A stretch of 64,000 bases of DNA, from contig NZ_JH719942.1 of assembly GCF_000275825.1 (NCBI RefSeq), positions 2,042,013-2,106,012 on the forward strand, written 5' to 3'. Position numbers and translations under genes: made by a program. Origin of the DNA: Saprospira grandis DSM 2844. GTDB taxonomy: Bacteria; Bacteroidota; Bacteroidia; Chitinophagales; Saprospiraceae. The notes below the pieces were generated by a model. That model saw only the letters and a program-made list of their open reading frames with translations. It was not told the origin of the DNA and ran no database searches. Shown here piece by piece: positions 24,279 through 32,925 of the stretch; position 1 is the stretch's first letter; every line of letters starts with the position of its first letter.

Positions 24279-24599
24279 TTATTCTTTGGGCGTTGCCTGG
24301 TTTTTCAATTCGAGCAAAAGCAGCTCTTCTCGCTTAGAGGGGCGGCCATCCTCACTGCTGCGTTGCTCGACATCTTGCAGCTGCCGCAGAGGCGTCGGCG
24401 CCTTTATCGATTGATTAGTGCCCTGCTGATACATCTGCATGGTCGGGGCCGAACGCAAATTTTGTAGCTTGCTTTTGTCTAGCTGTACCGCCGAGCTCTT
24501 GATCTGCTGGCCTTTTTCAAAGGCTTCTTGCTTTTCAGACTTTTGGGCCCACAAACTCAGACTGAGCAACAAAAAAAATAGAGTAGATAGAATACGCAT
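24279..24599 (-). CDS. Small secreted protein with C-terminal DGRPS-REE motif (second of two)
   Basis: A 106-residue protein with a signal peptide (MRILSTLFFLLLSLSLWAQ) and a polar mature part. SSEDGRPSKREELLLLELK near the C-terminus matches the end of the neighbouring small secreted protein (23767-24078), while the rest has diverged. No Cys and no known domain. The pair probably arose by tandem duplication before repeat copy 10 came to lie between them. Codon use is like the neighbours. Upstream is a 512-base gene-free stretch. Confidence 0.6.
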   Translation of the reverse strand: MRILSTLFFLLLSLSLWAQKSEKQEAFEKGQQIKSSAVQLDKSKLQNLRSAPTMQMYQQGTNQSIKAPTPLRQLQDVEQRSSEDGRPSKREELLLLELKNQATPKE

Positions 24600-25111
24600 A
24601 AGACAAATTTTTAACTGATGAAGCCCGATTTTTGGCCCCTTTGGCCTATGAAAATTAGGCAGAATATAAAATTACAAAATTAAAGTTTAACATAGGCGCT
24701 AGGCCCTTTTTTTCTTTTTTGGCCCTCTTGCTGCAGCAAATATCCTCCCAATTTAGCCTTAAAATTAAGGCTTGTAAAGCCAATGTTAATTTGGTGGCTT
24801 GCTTAAAATGAAAGTGAAAATAAAATAATATTTTGTACTGATCAGGTAGGCTTCTTGTTTATATTTCTATTTGCTGCTTTTTGGCCTAAAATTTCTTGGC
24901 TCTTCTTTTTGGCCTAAGAATCTAAGGTCTATCTTTGGGCAAGCCATTGTAACTGCATGTTTTTTAGTGGGTTTTGGTCGGAAAAAGGGGGCTTGAGGTC
25001 GAGAGAACTTGCCTTAGCTTTGGGCTTGCCCTACCTTTGTGTTAGCAAAAGGGAAAAACAGCTCCCAAAAATAAACAGATACAAATATCTCCAACTCAAA
25101 TTTTCACCCTT
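24600..25111. other. Gene-free stretch of 512 bases
   Basis: AT-rich divergent intergenic region between a minus-strand secreted-protein gene and the WG-repeat gene. It carries the promoter at 25009-25039. No RNA gene, repeat copy or coding frame was recognised in the remainder. Confidence 0.6.
25009..25039 (+). promoter_or_regulatory. Bacteroidota-type promoter of the WG-repeat protein gene
   Basis: TTG at 25009-25011, 20 bases, then TACCTTTG at 25032-25039. Both elements and spacing fit the Bacteroidota primary sigma consensus. The leader is about 65 bases. Confidence 0.7.
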
Positions 25112-25696
25112 ATGAATTTTCGTAATTTCTTTTTCGCTCTAGCTTTGTTTATCGGTTTTCAGTCCGTTTCTGCTCAGGCTAGTTGGGCGCTATACAGCAA
25201 TGAGGATTTTGCTATTGAAGTGACTGCCATTGGGGAAGAGACGGCCAGTGGGGCCGAGGTAGTTTCTGCCTATCAAGAGGGCGTAGCTTTGACCAAATTA
25301 TACAATAAATACGGCCTTGTCAATGCACAGGGCGTAGAAATTATTGCTCCTCGCTATGAGGAAATCCGCCCCTTTGAAAATGGCTATGCGGCTATTCGCA
25401 AGGGCAACAAATGGAGCTTTATCAATAAGCAGGGCCGTAAGATTAGCAGTTTCCGCTTTGATTGGGTGGGCCGTTTTGAGCAGGCTGCTGCTGCGGTTCA
25501 GATCAATGGAAAATGGGGCTTTATCAATGAGCAGGGCGCTTTGATTGTGCCTGCAGAGTTTGAGGCGGTCCGCAGTTTTGGCCAAAATGGCTTGGCTATG
25601 GTCAAAAAAGATGGCCAATGGTACAATTTGAACCAAAAAGGCGAATTGACGACTTTGCCCAGCAATTTGGAGCAGGGCCTACAAGCTAGCCGCTAA
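25112..25696 (+). CDS. Secreted WG-repeat protein
   Basis: A 194-residue protein with a signal peptide (FFFALALFIGFQSVSAQA) followed by about four WG (KWG/YxxIxP) beta repeats: KYGLVNAQGVEIIAPRYEEI, KWSFINKQGRKIS, KWGFINEQGALIVPAEFEAV and QWYNLNQKGEL. WG repeats form beta-rich modules in many bacterial secreted and periplasmic proteins; no enzymatic role is known. No C-terminal type IX sorting domain is present, so a periplasmic location is likely. It is transcribed from a well-formed promoter and ends before a terminator shared with the convergent TPR gene. Confidence 0.85.
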   Translation: MNFRNFFFALALFIGFQSVSAQASWALYSNEDFAIEVTAIGEETASGAEVVSAYQEGVALTKLYNKYGLVNAQGVEIIAPRYEEIRPFENGYAAIRKGNKWSFINKQGRKISSFRFDWVGRFEQAAAAVQINGKWGFINEQGALIVPAEFEAVRSFGQNGLAMVKKDGQWYNLNQKGELTTLPSNLEQGLQASR

Positions 25697-25744
25697 GTAA
25701 AGAACATAAGAACAAGCATAAGTATATTTAGGATTTGTAATGAA

Positions 25745-25773
25745 AAAGCCCGCAGCCAAAAGCTGCGGGCTTT
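25745..25773. terminator. Bidirectional intrinsic terminator
   Basis: AAAGCCCGCAGC / GCTGCGGGCTTT around a CAAAA loop, between the convergent WG-repeat and TPR genes. Confidence 0.85.
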
Positions 25774-25777
25774 CTAT

Positions 25778-27601
25778 TTATACGCCATCGCCACGCAATT
25801 TCCTAAAGCGTTTTCGGGCTTCTACGGTGAAGTAGCTGCCCATATGCTCCATGAGGATTTGCTCGTAGAGGGGCATGGCTTTCTCTGGTTGATTAAGTCG
25901 CTCTTCATAAATTTGGGCCATTTGAAAGAGAGCGTTATCTACCAAAATGCCCTCGGGGTAGTTGGCCACAATTTGCTCTAGTTCTCTTAGGGCTTTGCTA
26001 TAATCCAGTTTTTGCAAAAAGACCTTGGCCTTAGCAAAATGGATGTCGTCTTCTAGTCCGTGCCCTTTATAAAGCAATTTGATGCTATCCATCTGCGAAA
26101 AGGCTTCTTCAAAGCGATGCTGAAAGATTTTTAGCTCGGCTTGGGCAAAAAGACGCATGCTGTTGGCCGTTGTATCTAAATTGTAGTGCTCCATAATAAA
26201 GACCGAAACATCTATGGCATCGTTGGAGATGAGCTCAGAGCTGGCCCCTTTTAGGATTTCGAGCTGGTCTTGGGCCCACTCAAAGTCGCCTTTATAATAA
26301 GAGAGTTTTGCATTTTTATAACGGGCCATTTCGCCCAAGGGGCTATCTTTTTGGTCCTTATCTACTTGGCTATAAAGCAGGCTGGCCTCCCAAACTTCCT
26401 GGTTCATCAAGAAGTAATCGCCCAACTGGATTTTGGCCTCGGCCAAGCGCTGCCGGTCCAAGCGAGGCATTTCTACGGCAGCTTTCAAAATCTGAATGGC
26501 TTGCCCCAAATCATTGAGGTAGAGGGCCTCTAGTTCGGCTAGCTGTTTCATGATGCCATAGGTGCCCGCATTTTGCCCAAATTCCTTCAAAAAGGCTTTA
26601 TACTCGCCCTCCAAAGTTCTTAGTTGCTCTTCGGTATAGGCAAAGCCCTTGCTGAGCTGCTTGCGCTTGGTATACAGAATTTGCTCTTTGGCATTGATGT
26701 AATAAATAGAGCTTTTGCCTTTTTCTTCCACAATGTAGGCAAAGGCATCTAAGGCGGCCTGATATTGCTCTTCATTTAGGGCCATTTGGGCTAGCTTATA
26801 GACTCTAGAACCATTTTCCTGCAAACGAAGGTCTAGCGCCCGAGCTTGTAGCAATGCACTCTCAAAGTCTTCTTCTTGCACATAAACCCAAACGAGCATT
26901 TCAGGATAAAGGCTGTTGTTTGCATCTTTTTGGCTTCTCCGAAAAAGCTCTGTTTTTAGTACCTCATAACTGCCAGTCATCTCGGGCAAATACCGCTGCA
27001 AAAAGGCCTGTATATTGGTCAAGCGACCCGGCACGGCCTCAATGGCATCCAAATAGGCCTTGACCATTTCCTCGGGATTGCCCGCCAAACGATGGGCATT
27101 TCCGCGCTGATAGGCAAAAACCCCTGGCTGCCCCAATAGCTTTTCTCCCTTTTCATAGGTCGCCACCATCTCGGCATGCCGGTCTTGCCGCTGAAAAGCA
27201 TTGGCCAAACGCGTAATCTGAATTTGGTTGCCCGTTAGCTCCTTAATGGCCCGCTTGTACTCTTTTTCGGCTTTCTCCATTTCTTGCTGCCGAGCATAAA
27301 GCCGCCCATAATCTACCCGTCGTTCTAGTTTTTCTGGACTCGCCTTGATGGCCCGCCGAATTACTTTTTCTGCCGTTTTATAGTTTTCCAACTCAAATAA
27401 AGCACTCAAATAACGCTCATAGTAGTAGTCGTGGCTGCGGTCTTTGTTGTGCAGTTCCTCAAAGCAGGCAGCGGCTTTTTCAAATTCGCCATTGCGGTAA
27501 TATTGTAGGCAAAGTCTGGCTTTTTGGGCATTGTTAAAGCTTTGCCCAAAAGTAGGAGAGATGGCCGAAATAAAAAGGGCCAAAAAGAGATACTTATACA
27601 T
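25778..27601 (-). CDS. Secreted tetratricopeptide-repeat protein
   Basis: A 607-residue protein with a signal peptide (MYKYLFLALFISAISPTFGQ) and helix-pair repeats throughout: YYRNGEFEKAAACFEELHNK, NYKTAEKVIRRAIKASPEK, EEDFESALLQARALDLRLQ, LDYSKALRELEQIVANYPEG and QPEKAMPLYEQILMEHMGSY. The last repeats resemble the YbgF/BamD-type TPRs of periplasmic scaffolds. It likely serves protein-protein contacts in the periplasm; partners are unknown. The gene is monocistronic, ends at a shared terminator, and has repeat copy 11 beside its 5' end. Confidence 0.85.
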   Translation of the reverse strand: MYKYLFLALFISAISPTFGQSFNNAQKARLCLQYYRNGEFEKAAACFEELHNKDRSHDYYYERYLSALFELENYKTAEKVIRRAIKASPEKLERRVDYGRLYARQQEMEKAEKEYKRAIKELTGNQIQITRLANAFQRQDRHAEMVATYEKGEKLLGQPGVFAYQRGNAHRLAGNPEEMVKAYLDAIEAVPGRLTNIQAFLQRYLPEMTGSYEVLKTELFRRSQKDANNSLYPEMLVWVYVQEEDFESALLQARALDLRLQENGSRVYKLAQMALNEEQYQAALDAFAYIVEEKGKSSIYYINAKEQILYTKRKQLSKGFAYTEEQLRTLEGEYKAFLKEFGQNAGTYGIMKQLAELEALYLNDLGQAIQILKAAVEMPRLDRQRLAEAKIQLGDYFLMNQEVWEASLLYSQVDKDQKDSPLGEMARYKNAKLSYYKGDFEWAQDQLEILKGASSELISNDAIDVSVFIMEHYNLDTTANSMRLFAQAELKIFQHRFEEAFSQMDSIKLLYKGHGLEDDIHFAKAKVFLQKLDYSKALRELEQIVANYPEGILVDNALFQMAQIYEERLNQPEKAMPLYEQILMEHMGSYFTVEARKRFRKLRGDGV

Positions 27602-27624
27602 AGTCGTTCAAGATTCATAATGAG

Positions 27625-27772
27625 TTGGGGCTGCCCCGCCCTTTGGGCGGGTCGGGCTGTGTCGCAGCTCGCTGTTCGCTCGGCCCTTCGGCGCTTTCAG
27701 CGCCTTGGTCTGCCGCCTTCGGCGGCCCTGCTTTCCATCCCTCAGCCAAGCGGCTGCGCCGCTTTCTGGACC
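27625..27772 (+). repeat. DHR copy 11, type B
   Basis: Head GGGGCTG 23 bases from the start codon of the minus-strand TPR gene; tail CAGCC. Hairpins CCCGCCCTTTGGGCGGG, GGCGCTTTCAGCGCC and CCGCCTTCGGCGG, then AGCGGCTGCGCCGCT beyond the tail. The remaining 183 bases to the thioesterase gene hold no other recognised feature. Confidence 0.85.
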
Positions 27773-27955
27773 CAGAATAGGCCCTTTGTCTAATGTAAGC
27801 CTTTTGCCGCAAAAATTGTTCTGAATGCTTCGCTTATAGCGGCCCTTTAGTTTTTTATTAAGGGCCGCGGCCCCCGCTTTTTACTAGAACTGCCAAAAAA
27901 GGCCTAGTTTCGTTCTATTCTTTCATGCTGAACAGGAGTTCATAAAACAAAAGAA

Positions 27956-28342
27956 ATGACCTTAGAAGAACGTAAAGAACAATCGACCACCAGAATATTT
28001 AAGGCTATTTTTCCCAATACCACCAATCATTATAATACGCTTTTTGGTGGGGCGGCTTTACAACTGATGGATGAAGTGGCTTTTATCTGTGCTACTCGCT
28101 TTTGCCGCAAAAGAGTGGTGACCATCTGCTCGGATCGAGTCAATTTTAATCATCCTATTCCAGCGGGCACTTTAGCCGAGTTTGTGGCCAAGGTGAGCAA
28201 GGTGGGGCGTACCAGCCTAGATATTGACGTCCGGATTTACCTAGAAGAAATGTATGAAGACAACCGCGAGCTAGCCATTAACGGTTGCTTTAGTTTTGTG
28301 GCCATAGATGAGGACCGCAACCCTATACCCGTTTTAGATTAA
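27956..28342 (+). CDS. Acyl-CoA thioesterase, hotdog fold (YciA/BACH-like)
   Basis: A 128-residue single hotdog domain that should hydrolyse acyl-CoA to free acid and CoA. The pattern TTNHYNTLFGGAALQLMDEV, with the conserved Asn, GG turn and Asp on the central helix, and CSDRVNFNHPIPAGTLAEF are characteristic of the YciA/BACH acyl-CoA hydrolase group. E. coli YciA has 132 residues. It probably works as a hexamer in the cytoplasm; chain-length preference cannot be read from sequence. It is monocistronic, followed by repeat copy 12. Confidence 0.88.
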   Translation: MTLEERKEQSTTRIFKAIFPNTTNHYNTLFGGAALQLMDEVAFICATRFCRKRVVTICSDRVNFNHPIPAGTLAEFVAKVSKVGRTSLDIDVRIYLEEMYEDNRELAINGCFSFVAIDEDRNPIPVLD

Positions 28343-28388
28343 GCGCTAGGAAGCAGTATTATTTTGCCTTAAGGCCAGGCCTCATTTT

Positions 28389-28512
28389 GGCCTAGCGATG
28401 CGGCGGGGTGGCCGCAGGCCAGACCCAGCAGGCGAAGCCTGCGCAGGGCCGAGCAGACCTGCGAGCCCCAAAGCGTAGCGCAGCAAGCGCAGCGCAGCTG
28501 AGGCCCCAAAAA
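28389..28512 (-). repeat. DHR copy 12, type A
   Basis: Minus-strand reading: head GGGGCCT, tail TAGGCC. Second hairpin GCAGGCTTCGCCTGC, third GGCCTGCGGCC. A short copy without extra hairpins beyond the tail. The head ends 9 bases before the start codon at 28522. Confidence 0.85.
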
Positions 28513-28521
28513 ACAAAACTT

Positions 28522-29271
28522 ATGATTTCCCCTAAACTAATTATTGGTACTGTTTTATTTCTCTTGCCTCAATGGATTTGGGGGCAGGGATTGCTGCGGG
28601 TGTTTTTTCCGCAGGCCAGTTTTGAGACCTATATGCAAACGCCTTTTCGGGTCAAATTGACCAAGGCCAGCAATAACGGCATGCATAATCCCAACCCTAA
28701 AGACGGCAGTAACTGGACCAGCTGTCGGGCAGGGCAGGGGCAGTTGGTGGGCACATTTAGAGATATTAGCGCCTGTGCGGCTAGCTTGCATCTGGGCCGG
28801 CCCGTGAGCAAAGAAGAACTGGCTAATTTTAGTTATGGGCAGGCGGCTGATGTATTAGAAGAGCTTTGGGAAGCTATTTGGGCCCCAACTATTCCGCATC
28901 AGGCAACGGCCAACATTTGTATGCATGTGAAGGTGCATTACGGCAATATGCGGCCCATAGAGCGCGCTTTGAATAGCTTGGGGGCCAATTGTAAGGTAGA
29001 TGGCGTTTGGCGAAAGTGGGAGCTGCGCTGGCTGCAACACCTGAGCTACGCCAATTCGGGGGCTACTTATATGGCCATTCGGGCCGAGCTTTCTAAGAGT
29101 AAGAATTTCAGACGGCATGTCCGCCGTTATTTTAAGCCCATAGAGGGCCCAAAAACAGAGGAGGAGCAGCTATTGGCCTGGGGGAAAAAATGTTTGTTCT
29201 TTTATATGGACCATTTTTGTCGGCCAGCAAGCAAGAAAAACCCGCCTCGGCCTTGGAGCAGCTACCCCTAA
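28522..29271 (+). CDS. Secreted protein of unknown function, 249 residues
   Basis: I start at the ATG at 28522, which gives a signal peptide (LIIGTVLFLLPQWIWGQ); upstream the frame runs through repeat copy 12 and is not coding. The mature part contains NWTSCRAGQGQL, DISACAASLHLGRPVSKEEL, then PHQATANICMHVKVHYGNMR and RALNSLGANCKVDGVWRKWE, with several Cys, and a basic C-terminus. The section AxxICMHVKVHYGNxxPIExALNSLG followed by VDG faintly resembles the repeat region of GH108/TtsA-type muramidases, but the catalytic EGGY motif is missing, so no activity is claimed. Codon use is normal. Confidence 0.6.
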   Translation: MISPKLIIGTVLFLLPQWIWGQGLLRVFFPQASFETYMQTPFRVKLTKASNNGMHNPNPKDGSNWTSCRAGQGQLVGTFRDISACAASLHLGRPVSKEELANFSYGQAADVLEELWEAIWAPTIPHQATANICMHVKVHYGNMRPIERALNSLGANCKVDGVWRKWELRWLQHLSYANSGATYMAIRAELSKSKNFRRHVRRYFKPIEGPKTEEEQLLAWGKKCLFFYMDHFCRPASKKNPPRPWSSYP

Positions 29272-29272
29272 A

Positions 29273-29311
29273 CAAAAAATGACCCCAGCCAACATAAAGC
29301 TGACTGAGGTC
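29273..29311 (-). terminator. Terminator of the tRNA-Glu pair
   Basis: On the minus strand GACCTCAG / CTGGGGTC with ATTTTTTG after it, 8 bases downstream of the promoter-distal tRNA. Confidence 0.65.
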
Positions 29312-29318
29312 GGAAGCG

Positions 29319-29390
29319 TAGCCCATAGGGGAGTCGAACCCCTCTTTCCAGGATGAAAACCTGGCGTCCTAACCGATAGACGAATGGGCC
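29319..29390 (-). tRNA. tRNA-Glu (UUC), promoter-distal copy
   Basis: A 72-base tRNA. Acceptor arms GGCCCAT / ATGGGCT with discriminator A; anticodon stem CCAGG/CCTGG around loop TTTTCAT with anticodon TTC (glutamate); T arm GGGGTTCGACTCCCC. CCA is not encoded. Identical in sequence to the copy at 29421-29492 and cotranscribed with it. Confidence 0.96.
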
Positions 29391-29420
29391 ATAATGGCGT
29401 TCAAAAAAGAACTAAAAAAG

Positions 29421-29492
29421 TAGCCCATAGGGGAGTCGAACCCCTCTTTCCAGGATGAAAACCTGGCGTCCTAACCGATAGACGAATGGGCC
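29421..29492 (-). tRNA. tRNA-Glu (UUC), promoter-proximal copy
   Basis: Second, apparently identical 72-base tRNA-Glu, 30 bases upstream of the other in transcription order. Same anticodon TTC and T arm; CCA is not encoded. Transcribed from the promoter at 29515-29545. Confidence 0.96.
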
Positions 29493-29514
29493 ATAACTTT
29501 CGTTGTAGCGGATG

Positions 29515-29545
29515 CAAATATAACAAGCTATTTGAGAACTCACAA
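29515..29545 (-). promoter_or_regulatory. Bacteroidota-type promoter of the tRNA-Glu pair
   Basis: On the minus strand TTG (29543-29545), 20 bases, then TATATTTG (29515-29522), 22 bases before the tRNA. A near-ideal match in elements and spacing. The response regulator gene ends 7 bases upstream. Confidence 0.8.
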
Positions 29546-29551
29546 CTTTTT

Positions 29552-30394
29552 CTAAATATTTTTCAAATATTCTTCTAAACGTTCTTGGCTGTGCAGTTGC
29601 ATTTTTTGCCGAAGGCCGTATCTATTGCGCAGGGCTGACTCTGGAGAGATGTCTAGAATATCCATAATTTCTTTTTGGTCTAGGCCCATGTAAATCAGGG
29701 TACAATAGATCAATTCTTCTTTTGTAATGTTGGGGTGGGTACTTTCTAGTTTGTTGATAAACTCTTGATGCAGCAGTTGGATTCTGTTTTGGAGTTCGGT
29801 CCAATTGCCTTCTACTTTGAGTTTATGTTTAATTTTTTGTTGGAGTTGGAGCAGGGGCCCATGGCTTTCTAGTTGTTCTAGCTCATCTAAAATTTCTTTG
29901 AGCAATCGTTTTTGCTGGGCAATTTGGATCAGGCTAGCGGAGAGTTCTTGTAGCTTAAAGCGGGAGCGTTCTTCTTCGGCTTGTATAAGGGCCTTATAAT
30001 ATTGGTCTCGGCTGAGGATAGAGCGGCAGCGGGCGAGTAATTCTATGGGGTCTGCGGGTTTGCGCAGAAAGTCGGCGGCACCAGCATCTAGGGCCTCTCG
30101 CAAAGATTCGGGGCTAGTCATAATGCCGGTATACATAATAACGGGAATATTTTGCTGTTGGGGGTGGGCTTTGAGTTTTTGCAAAAAGCTAATGCCATTG
30201 GTGCCGGGCATTTCCCAATCGAGCAGGATGAGGTCAATGGCGTAGCGTTCTAGTAGTTTGTCGGCAATAGCTGCAGAAGGAGCGGCTAAAATCTTATAGG
30301 TTTCTTCTTGCTGCATGAGCTGTTCTACAGCAAGCAGACGATTTTGGGGGTTATCATCTACAATCAGAAGACTATATTGGTACTCAGAGGGCAT
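29552..30394 (-). CDS. Response regulator with receiver domain and atypical C-terminal helix-turn-helix
   Basis: A 280-residue protein. The receiver domain (residues 8-125) has the acidic pair Asp13-Asp14, phospho-acceptor Asp59 (LILLDWEMPG), Thr89 and Lys112. A coiled coil (about 130-215) follows. The C-terminal part ITKEELIYCTLIYMGLDQKE and ALRNRYGLRQKM (about 220-263) looks like the LuxR/GerE-type helix-turn-helix found in Bacteroidota TPR regulators. The ATG overlaps the end of the histidine kinase gene by 11 bases, so the two are a translationally coupled two-component pair. Target genes are unknown. Confidence 0.88.
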   Translation of the reverse strand: MPSEYQYSLLIVDDNPQNRLLAVEQLMQQEETYKILAAPSAAIADKLLERYAIDLILLDWEMPGTNGISFLQKLKAHPQQQNIPVIMYTGIMTSPESLREALDAGAADFLRKPADPIELLARCRSILSRDQYYKALIQAEEERSRFKLQELSASLIQIAQQKRLLKEILDELEQLESHGPLLQLQQKIKHKLKVEGNWTELQNRIQLLHQEFINKLESTHPNITKEELIYCTLIYMGLDQKEIMDILDISPESALRNRYGLRQKMQLHSQERLEEYLKNI

Positions 30395-32720
30395 AAAGAG
30401 GAGTAGTTAGTTGTTCATAAAGGGGCTGGTCGCTATTGTAAATAGCTTGTTGTAAGAGCTTGCACCACTGTTGTAGGGGCAAGTCATTTTTTGGGGTTTC
30501 TTGTAGCTGTTCTACTATTTTGCGCAAAGCGGAGGCCTCATAAACGCTCAGGCTATGGAGCTCGCTTAGGTAAGGCGCAAGGCAGTTTTTCAACTCAAGC
30601 AGATGCTCTTGCATAAAGCTTTGGGCATCTGTGGCCGGAGAGGGGGCAATGGCTGTTTGCTTATGGGGGTGCATGCTTTGGGGAACGGGCACCTGGGCTT
30701 GTTCGCCAACTGGCAGGCTAATGCGGAAAATACTGCCTTTTTGCTCTTGGCTCTCAATGCTAATTTGCCCTTGCATACATTCCGTAAACTGCTTGGCTAA
30801 GATGAGCCCCAAACCCGAAACGCTTTTGCTTTTGGTCTGTAGCTTTTGGGTCTGAAAGAGCTTATGAATGGCTTCTTTGCTCATGCCTTCGCCTTCATCT
30901 TCTACCTCAATATACAATAGATTTTCCTCCTCCCAACTACGAATATAGATATTTCCCCCTTCCGAGGAAAACTTAATGGCATTGGTTAGTAGGTTGCGCA
31001 AAACGGTGCGCAGCATGTAGGGGTCGGCTTTGGCATAGGCCGATACATAGTCCTGGTAAATGTTTAGGTTTTTAAGTAAACGCATGCTACTGAGCAAACG
31101 CAAGCTCTCTTCTACAATGGGCCGAATGTCAATGTCTTGGCTGTCGGCCTCTAGTTTGCCCGTTTGCCCTTGTATCCAACCCAATAGGTTTTCAAAAATC
31201 CAGTAGGCCTGCTGAGAAGATTCATCCAAAATCTGAAAAGAAGTTTTTAGCTCTTGCCAACGGTTGTTTTGTATGTAGGTTTGCATAAGCTTAGAAAAAC
31301 CAGTCAAGCTATTAAATGGCCCCCGCAGATCATGGGCAATGACCGAAAACAAGAGGTCTTTGGTCTCGTTCAGCTCTCTTAGCTCTTCCGCATTTTCACT
31401 AATAATTTGTTGCTTGCGCGCAATGGTGCGGTTTTGCTCACTCAAGCTAATGTTTTTCTGACTCACTTCTCGGCTCTTCTTATTGAGCAAAACAACAAAT
31501 ACTGCCAACAGAACTAGCAAACAAGCAATAACCGATAAAATCCACCACTGTATGCGCTGCTCTTTTTGCTCCTGAGCCAAGGCCTGCTCTTGCTGGGCTA
31601 GCTTTTCTCGGCTGTTGTAGTTTCGCCACTCGGCATGAAAACGCAACATGCTCTCCGAGGCCCCCGGCGTCTGCCGCTTGACCAAATCATAGAGCTGTTC
31701 ATAAGCCGCCGCCATGGCCGCATAGTTTTCTTCTTCTCGATATAAGGAGATTAAGGCTTTCCAAAGCAGCTCTTTTTCATCAAAAAAGGAAAGGGCTTGG
31801 CTTTTCTTTAAGGCGGCTTTCCAAAGTTTTTCAGCCTCTTTTTTATCGCCTTTTTCTCTAAAAAGTAGCCCTAGACTGTAATAGGATTTTAAGAAGTAGG
31901 GACTCAATTGAGGGTGGGGCTCTGCCAAGGCTATAGAACGTAAAAAATGATGCTCGGCACTGTCCATCTGCCGCTGCAAATGAAAGGCTTCTCCCAAAAT
32001 GTAGTGCTGGGCAATGGGCAAAAATTCTAGGTCGTAACGCCCTGCCAACTGCCCGCCTGAACGATGCGCCATAGAGCTTTTTGCCAATCGCTCGGCTTGC
32101 TCCCCCTTTTTCTGAACCAAGGCCAAACGCCCCAAATAAAAATAAGAATGAGCCAGTAAAAAGGAGTCCTGAAATTGCTCTCTAGACCTCAATGCTTTCC
32201 GAAAATATTGCTCGGCTTCAGAATAACCCCCCTTCTGCTCAGCCAATAAAGCTAAGTTGTTATAAGCAGTTTCTAGCCCCCTTGCCCCCGCTTCCTCGCT
32301 AGGCTTAAAAATTTTAATGGCCCCCTCATAATAGGACCGGGCTTCTTCATATTTCTTTAGGTCGTAGTATAAATTACCTATGTCTATTAACGCAAAACCC
32401 GAAGACTGCTCCTCTCCCACATTTTTCATCAAAATGTAGCTGTTGGTAAATAGTTCTGCCGCCCGATAGGTATAGCCCCAATGCCGATAACTATGCCCCA
32501 TGTTGTTGTAAATCCGCGCCAAAGCAAGACTGTCTTTCTGGCTTTTCGCCTTGCTCTCCGCAAACTTCAAAATATCCATGGCCTTCCGCCGGTCTTTCCG
32601 ATATAAGGCCTCGGCCTGCCCCAAATAGAGCTCCAACTCTTGCTCCCAAACTAAACTGTCTTGCCCCAGCAAAACAGAAGCCCACAAACAACAGTACAAG
32701 ATGTATCTTAACCTTCTCAT
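30384..32720 (-). CDS. TPR-sensor histidine kinase
   Basis: A 778-residue membrane kinase. A signal peptide (residues 1-19) is followed by TPR repeats over about 60-345 in the periplasm, one membrane helix (WWILSVIACLLVLLAVFVVL, 392-411), a coiled coil, the dimerisation domain with phospho-acceptor His463 in SVIAHDLRGPFN, and an ATPase domain: N box LRNLLTNAIKFS (572-583), G1 EDEGEGM and G2 GLGL (636-639). The last 100 residues (about 680-778) form a helical tail of Hpt-like length, but no clear phosphotransfer His is seen. The partner response regulator overlaps its 3' end. The signal sensed by the TPRs is unknown. Confidence 0.93.
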   Translation of the reverse strand: MRRLRYILYCCLWASVLLGQDSLVWEQELELYLGQAEALYRKDRRKAMDILKFAESKAKSQKDSLALARIYNNMGHSYRHWGYTYRAAELFTNSYILMKNVGEEQSSGFALIDIGNLYYDLKKYEEARSYYEGAIKIFKPSEEAGARGLETAYNNLALLAEQKGGYSEAEQYFRKALRSREQFQDSFLLAHSYFYLGRLALVQKKGEQAERLAKSSMAHRSGGQLAGRYDLEFLPIAQHYILGEAFHLQRQMDSAEHHFLRSIALAEPHPQLSPYFLKSYYSLGLLFREKGDKKEAEKLWKAALKKSQALSFFDEKELLWKALISLYREEENYAAMAAAYEQLYDLVKRQTPGASESMLRFHAEWRNYNSREKLAQQEQALAQEQKEQRIQWWILSVIACLLVLLAVFVVLLNKKSREVSQKNISLSEQNRTIARKQQIISENAEELRELNETKDLLFSVIAHDLRGPFNSLTGFSKLMQTYIQNNRWQELKTSFQILDESSQQAYWIFENLLGWIQGQTGKLEADSQDIDIRPIVEESLRLLSSMRLLKNLNIYQDYVSAYAKADPYMLRTVLRNLLTNAIKFSSEGGNIYIRSWEEENLLYIEVEDEGEGMSKEAIHKLFQTQKLQTKSKSVSGLGLILAKQFTECMQGQISIESQEQKGSIFRISLPVGEQAQVPVPQSMHPHKQTAIAPSPATDAQSFMQEHLLELKNCLAPYLSELHSLSVYEASALRKIVEQLQETPKNDLPLQQWCKLLQQAIYNSDQPLYEQLTTPLYAL

Positions 32721-32730
32721 GTTTTTTTAT

Positions 32731-32880
32731 TTTTTGGGGCCTCCTGCCTGCGGCAGGCGCTACGCTTTAGGGCTCGCAGGTCTGCTCGGCCCTTCGCTTT
32801 TTTCGCTGCGCTCAAAAAACTTGGTCTGGCCTTCGGCCACCCTGTCGCATCGCTAGGCCAACTAAGGCCTAGCCGCTTTC
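32731..32880 (+). repeat. DHR copy 13, type A
   Basis: Head GGGGCCT, 11 bases from the start codon of the minus-strand kinase gene; tail TAGGCC. First hairpin CTGCCTGCGGCAG. The second has arms TTTTTTCG and CTCAAAAAA, the third is GGCCTTCGGCC, and AGGCCAACTAAGGCCT overlaps the tail. It fills the divergent gap between the kinase and metalloprotease genes. Confidence 0.85.
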
Positions 32881-32925
32881 TCTGCTCTTGAGCTCATTTT
32901 ATAGCTAGCTAAAATACATTTTTCT

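Noticed and set aside
28408-28521. Upstream extension of the secreted protein gene to 28408
   Set aside because: The extension is translated repeat copy 12; the ATG at 28522 starts directly with a signal peptide.
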